A DNA stretch of 64,000 nucleotides from Spisula solida (taxonomy: Eukaryota; Mollusca; Bivalvia; Venerida; Mactridae). Below are positions 59,401 to 64,000 of this stretch, in pieces. The notes beneath the pieces are model-generated. The model saw nothing but the letters and a program-made list of their open reading frames with translations. It searched no databases and had not been told where the DNA came from. The position numbers and the translations under genes are program-made. The stretch's first letter is position 1; each line of letters starts with the position of its first letter. Location of the stretch: NCBI GenBank assembly GCA_947247005.1, contig OX365944.1:59006096-59070095 (forward strand), given 5' to 3'.

Positions 59401-62400
59401 CCATCAAGGTATTGCTTTCAAACTTGGCATACTTGTTTACCACCATAAATTCCTTACATTGTCAACGCCATGTAACACTATCCAACAATTTTACAGACTA
59501 ATGGCCCCTGGTTGACTTAGCTACTTATTATGAACATGGCTTCCACCAGGGCATAAGTGTTTAATGAACACAATCTTGCCATTGAGATTTTCCCCATTTT
59601 GTGCTTGCTTGTGGATGTGATTATTGAATGACAATCTGTAGATAACATATATACAGTCAGATCTCGTTACAACGAAATCCGATATACCGACAATTTCGTT
59701 ATTACGACATCAATTGCTGGGGACGAATGCAATACAACGTTAATTGTATCCGTTATAACGACATCACTTACTGTCACCGACAGCAAAAAACAGGGAATGC
59801 ATTGATAGTTTACATAGTAATTACTACTCAATATACTGACACTGACCAGGGACTATTTTCACACATGACATATTTATCAGCTTTACACAAAGCCACTGTC
59901 TAAGCATGGTGCCTAATTATGTAATTATACTTGTGAAAAACACCTTAATTGCTCTCATTATAATAGTTTAACCTTTCACACTCGAATCACAGTTTGTGTA
60001 CTACGGCTCGCGCATTCGTAATCGAGGGAGATAAGCACCAAGTCATCGCATATATTCGTATTTTCGAAATTGTACGGTTCACGAAAAAAACTATGTTAAT
60101 CGAGATTTCTCGACTTAATTTATCAATTCATCAAATCTTTTAGACAATAGGTAACATTTCTAACAAAATGAATTACCAATTTATTCCCTAGAGCGTTATA
60201 TTTTATAGGTTACTGTAGTATTATCCGGACACCTTTAAATTCGGACGCACTTTATTTGGAGCTCTATCAAAACATTATATATTATTTAAAATATAATTTT
60301 TATGTAATTATGAGTATTTCATACTGATGATTTTGCTGAATTTAATTTTATGACATAATAAATTACATGTGCATCATTAATTGATTTCTGTAAAGCAATT
60401 CTTCCAATCAAAATTCTAGTCACTAGTGAAATTCAGTATACCGACAAATTCGTTATAACAACATTTTGCTCGGGAACAAACAGTGTCGTTGTATCAAGAT
60501 CTGACTGTATCATGTTTTTGAGAAAACCCATAAAACAGTTTCTTCACGATTGTTTCTTACCAGTAACCATTTCATTTGTACAAAATCTGGACTCATATTT
60601 AACCTAAAACATAACTTAATGTCTATAATTTATGTTATTGAATTGTATTTCAGTTGGGTCATCTTTCAAATGTCAATTATGGCAAGACACAAAATTTATC
60701 ACCTATTGAAAAGAAGCAGGAGACGGTTAAGAAAGTTTTTACACGTATGTTAACATGCTGGTGTGTGTTTAGTATCTACATCTTCTGGGACAGACCATCA
60801 GTAAGTTTACTACATAATTATACTATAGTATTGTTTTATTGTATTTTAATCCAGACATTTAATTATACCAAACCCAAATGAAAAAACTAAGATGAGCTTT
60901 TTTTCCGCATACGCTATGTCGCATACTGTGTGGTCAATCACCAAATGTCTTTTGTCTTCCAAAAATAGAGAGATAATCTTGCACTGTTACAAAAAATATA
61001 CTGTTATGTTTATGTAATATGTCAGCAGCTAATACAAAATTAATTCAGACTTAGACTTTCATGATAATCTATTGTAATTTATTTGTCAATCACAAAGTAA
61101 AACCATTCATTTTGAAGTTACTATTGAAGTTACTAAGATTTTCCCTATAGCTGTACTGTGTACATGTACCAGTAGCCTAGCATTACATTACCAGGCATTG
61201 CGCAAAGTTCTACCTATCATGAAATTACCATGCATTGCCCAATTGGTGTACCTATACTGAAGTTGCCATGCATTGCCCAATTGGTGTACCTATACTGAAG
61301 TTACAATGCATTGCCCAATTGGTGTACCTATACTGAAGTTACCATGCATTGCCCAATTGGTGTGTACCTATACTGAAGTTACCATGCATTGCCCAATTGG
61401 TGTACCTATACTGAAGTTACCATGCATTTCCCAAAGGGTGTACCTATACTGAAGTTACCATGCATTGCCCAATTGGTGTACCTATACTGAAGTTACCATG
61501 CATTTCCCAAAGGGTGTACCTATACTGAAGTTACCATGCATTGCCCAATTGGTGTACCTATACTGAAGTTACCATGCATTTCCCAAAGGGTGTACCTATA
61601 CTGAAGTTACCATGCATTGCCCAATTAGTGTACCTATACTGAAGTTACCATGCATTTCCCAAAGGGTGTACCTATACTGGCATGCGAGGTATTACCGGAC
61701 AGCAGTAATGACCGGACAACTGGTCCTAGACGCTTATTTTCTGGAGCTATGTATTGAAATTTGTACCTAATCACTCAGAAGCGTGTTTTGAATAAATCTA
61801 GAAGAAAAAAAATATTCAAGATTAACAAAACATTGTCTATTTATCCAAAATGTCGTACGCGGCTGCGTGTTTACGTTAGCGGCGCTTGGGGAAATCACCA
61901 TCGTGTGCGCATGCGCAAAATAACACGAGCTGAGCGCGTGCGTCATTGATTTTATACTGTTAAATTAATTAGCTTCATTTTATGTGAAGAGTGAATAGCA
62001 GAGTGGTTAACGTCTTAGGTTATGAAGCGTGAGGACCCGCGATCGGTTCCTCGCGGCGTCAAAATTTTTATCTTTTTTTTTTAAATTTAATTTCTTCCAT
62101 TTATACCAGCTCTAATTTTAGCAGGATATTGTTAATTACGAAATTTGTCAACGGATATCAGTTTAGTAACCCTTTTTAAGATCTAATCCATAAGTCTGAA
62201 ATACTTTGAGTTGATTTTTAATCGTTTTAATCGACTTTTGATCGGTATGTTATGTACGGTATATTACGGCATCTGACCTACCACAGAACGCCATCTGGCG
62301 GGAAAACATGGCGCGTCACGAGTTGTTATTACGAAAATCGTGACATATTTTCGCATAAATAGGAAGTACGAACCCTGTTTAAATCATTTCCTATAATAAG

Positions 62401-62952
62401 TTTCCAAATTTTAAGTTAAAAATGGTTGAAACCGACTGTCCGGTAATACCTGCTGAACGTCGTTGAAAAAAGCGTAAAAAGTGCCCCTGTTTGGCCCCTA
62501 AATTTGGATGTTATGGTGACGTCATTTTTCAGGAATTCTATTTTTAGGAAGGCCTTGAACACAGGTATGTGTCAGCACCAAAAATTCTGGGTAAAAATCG
62601 ATTTTTAACTTGACATGAAGCTTTTTATGCCATTTCTGTCCGGTAATACCTCGCATGCCAGTACTGAAGTTACCATGCATTTCCCAAAGAATGTACCTAT
62701 ACTGAACTAACCATTTATTTATCAATTCCACTATGTTTTAACTAAATGTATTTCTATTTGATATTTTAGGCTATGGTGTTCTACTGGGTTGCATCTGGAA
62801 TGTTTTCACTTTTGTTCAGACTTTTATTACTGCATCCATATTTTGAGAGACGGATAGTGTCAGATGATGTTCATGTATTATCAAATGATGATCCTTACCA
62901 AACTATATATAACAATATGAAGAAAAGGTATCGGTTGTTATTTCTGAAATGA
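53479..62952 (+). CDS. COX18: COX18, mitochondrial inner-membrane insertase (Oxa1/YidC family)
   Basis: Exports the C-terminal tail of COX2 across the mitochondrial inner membrane during cytochrome c oxidase assembly. Exons: 53479-53704, 56536-56714, 58516-58678, 59114-59226, 60654-60800 and 62770-62952 (TGA 62950-62952). They join to 336 residues, very near the human length (about 333). Conserved points: TGVPWWATI before the first membrane segment, TLPFRMALSYI, then a charged matrix loop, PYSGLIFSLLPVPYWI with SVALAHLSG, EGLFWFKDLCVADPYHILPV, and AMVFYWVASGMFSLLFRLLL in the last membrane segment. ATG 53479 follows an in-frame TGA just upstream. A TTTTACAG at 53525-53532 could instead be an acceptor after an unseen 5' exon. 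Divergent from vertebrate COX18, but the order of the segments is right; OXA1L is a less good fit. Confidence 0.86.
53970..54190. repeat. AGCTCACCACAGTGAG-type repeat, COX18 intron
   Basis: Opens TTTTTAGCTCACCACAGTGA and contains CCGCCATCCGTCCTGTTGC. It resembles in layout the AGCTCACCTGTC element at 56861. The right end is unclear. Confidence 0.5.
54215..55755. repeat. G/C-tract snapback array, COX18 intron
   Basis: Left part (54215-54650): units with CCCCCCTTGGCCC and CCTAGAAGTTGAAGTTTCTA. Right part (54800-55600): the same units reverse-complemented, such as TAGAAACTTCAACTTCTAGG with GGGGCCAAGGGGGAAAAA, about 60-120 bp each, 9 or more copies. Outer ends ACCGGTGTAGCGGTCC and GGCCTGTTACACCGG are weakly inverted. 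The whole can fold on itself. It holds several long G or C runs. Confidence 0.85.
56861..57946. repeat. AGCTCACCTGTC element with about 145-bp tandem units, COX18 intron
   Basis: Opens AGCTCACCTGTCACAAAGTG with a short stem-loop and a CCGTCCGTCGTCCGTCC tract. Six units of about 145 bp marked by CACTAGAGGTCACAATTTT follow (about 56947, 57092, 57237, 57381, 57527 and 57672). It closes GGACAGGTGAGCGCGACC and TTTGGGCCCTCTTGTTT. I recognise this layout as a common bivalve repeat. Open frames here are repeat translations. Confidence 0.9.
59654..60507. mobile_element. TA-flanked pogo-type element with CAGTCAGATCT ends, COX18 intron
   Basis: The left end CAGTCAGATCTCGTTACAAC and the right end, reverse complement CAGTCAGATCTTGATACAAC, each lie next to TA. 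Subterminal CCGACAA.TTCGTTAT phrases occur on both sides. Length is 854 bp with no transposase. Confidence 0.85.
61190..61676. repeat. 38-bp tandem array with alternating unit types, COX18 intron
   Basis: Units of TACCTATACTGAAGTTACCA followed by TGCATTGCCCAATTGGTG (type A) or TGCATTTCCCAAAGGGTG (type B). The first five clear units are type A. From about 61419 types B and A alternate strictly to the transposon border. The array resumes at 62662-62705 after the insertion. Confidence 0.93.
61677..62661. mobile_element. 985-bp TA-flanked element inserted in the 38-bp array
   Basis: Starts CTGGCATGCGAGGTATTACC and ends with its exact reverse complement, GGTAATACCTCGCATGCCAG; the perfect inverted match runs about 26 bp. 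TA is duplicated (61675-61676 and 62662-62663), and removing the element restores the array unit CCTATACTGAAG exactly. A second GTCCGGTAATACCTGC phrase lies inside, near 62437. A tRNA-like stretch (62000-62060, AGCAGAGTGGTTAACG and GATCGGTTCC) is inside. No transposase frame. Confidence 0.9.
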
Positions 62953-63127
62953 GTGAACTTTGTACAGTTTGACTGTAAATTACATCGCCTGAAGTTAACC
63001 TCACAGTTTTAACGAGTCTTTGAAGTTCGTCAACAAGGAATGCCTGAGAGTTTACGACTTGATAACATTCATCAGAAGTATTACATGAAGACACACTGAC
63101 TAGAGGCAGCACTCTATTCAGCTCCCA

Positions 63128-64000
63128 TAAATGAGTAGCATGCTGAGCTAGTGCAGTCTATAGCCAGCTTACATACGTGTAGCTTGCTCGGCTAGTGCAG
63201 TCTATAGCCAGCTTACATATGTGTAGCATGCTTGGCTAGTGCAGTCTATAGCCAGCTTACATACGTGTGTAGCTTGCTCGGCTAGTGCAGTCTATAGCCA
63301 GCTTACATATGTGTAGCATGCTCAGCTAGTGCAGTCTATAGCTAGCTTACATACGTGTGTAGCATGCTTGGCTTGTGCAGTCTATAGCCAGCTTACATAC
63401 ATGTGTAGCATGCTCAGCTAGTACAGTCTATAGCCAGCTTACATACATGTGTAGCATGCTCAGCTAGTGCAGTCTATAGCCAGCTTACATACATGTGTAG
63501 CATGCTCAGCTAGTGCAGTCTATAGCCAGCTTACATACGTGTGTAGCATGCTCAACTAGTGCAGTCTATAGCCAGCTTGCATACGTGTGTAGCATGCTCG
63601 GCTAGTGCAGTCTATAGCCAGCTTACATACATGTGTAGCATGCTCAGCTAGTGCAGTCTATAGCCAGCTTACATACGTGTGTAGCATGCTCAGCTAGTAC
63701 AGTCTATAGCCAGCTTATATACATGTGTAGCATGCTCAGCTAGTGCAGTCTATAGCCAGCTTACATACATGTGTAGCATGCTCAGCTAGTGCAGTCTATA
63801 GCGGGCTTACATATGTGTAGCATGCTCAGCTAGTGCAGTCTATAGCCAGCTTACATACATGTGTAGCATGCTCGGCTAGTGCAGTCTATAGCCAGCTTAC
63901 ATACATGTGTAGCATGCTCGGCTAGTGCAGTCTATAGCCAGCTTACATACATGTGTAGCATGCTCAGCTAGTACAGTCTATAGCCAGCTTACATACATGT
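63128..64000. repeat. 46-bp satellite running off the window, about 19 copies
   Basis: The unit is TAGCATGCTCAGCTAGTGCA followed by GTCTATAGCCAGCTTACATA and CATGTG, 44-46 bp, with few differences between copies. It starts about 175 bp after the COX18 stop and continues to the last base. No AATAAA lies between the stop and the array. Confidence 0.95.

Noticed and set aside
62000..62060. tRNA-like stretch with AGCAGAGTGGTTAACG and GATCGGTTCC
   Set aside because: It is inside the TA-flanked element at 61677-62661, the B box is poor and the arms do not close as a cloverleaf. Treated as part of the element.

Overview
The window is a piece of an AT-rich animal nuclear genome with intron-rich genes, GT-AG introns, and introns and spacers full of transposon remains and minisatellites. 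Repeats that I associate with bivalve molluscs are present: the GTCT/GTCC-bearing element at 8437 and 26325, and the AGCTCACCTGTC-bounded tandem element at 56861. A bivalve is therefore the likely source, but this rests on recognition by eye, not on a database match.

Four protein genes can be reconstructed exon by exon. (1) USP7, the ubiquitin hydrolase (+ strand, 1-10324), is present as its C-terminal 480 codons over 14 exons; the rest lies upstream of the window. (2) MRE11, the nuclease subunit of the double-strand-break repair complex (- strand, 21367-16247), is convergent with USP7 and probably complete. (3) CFAP96/C4orf47, a ciliary protein (+ strand, 29254-37098), is complete at about 316 codons and carries a duplicated alternative exon pair. 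(4) COX18, the mitochondrial Oxa1/YidC-family insertase (+ strand, 53479-62952), is complete at about 336 codons if the start at 53479 is right. These genes belong to unrelated pathways. USP7 and MRE11 both act in DNA-damage responses, but nothing in the sequence shows shared control.

Layout: 1-13800 USP7 C-terminal exons and 3' UTR, with a 2.2 kb TA-flanked element in the first intron; 13800-15040 convergent spacer; 15040-23000 MRE11, with a 40-bp minisatellite that copies its own splice acceptor and a 349-bp inverted repeat around its promoter region; 23000-29250 spacer with several terminal-inverted-repeat (TIR) elements and a tRNA-derived SINE; 29250-41100 CFAP96 with an alternative last exon; 41100-53480 gene-poor spacer dominated by a 5 kb element with subterminal repeats; 53480-63100 COX18, whose introns hold a G/C-tract snapback array, a 145-bp tandem element, two TA-flanked elements and a 38-bp array; 63128-64000 a 46-bp satellite running off the end.

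The points most worth following up are the mutually exclusive exon pair in CFAP96, the ninefold amplified 3' splice site in MRE11, an in-frame stop before a still recognisable MRE11 C-terminal tail, and the 5 kb element that shares termini and target-site-duplication style with an 800 bp relative. I found no CRISPR array, no true tRNA or rRNA gene, and no intact transposase.
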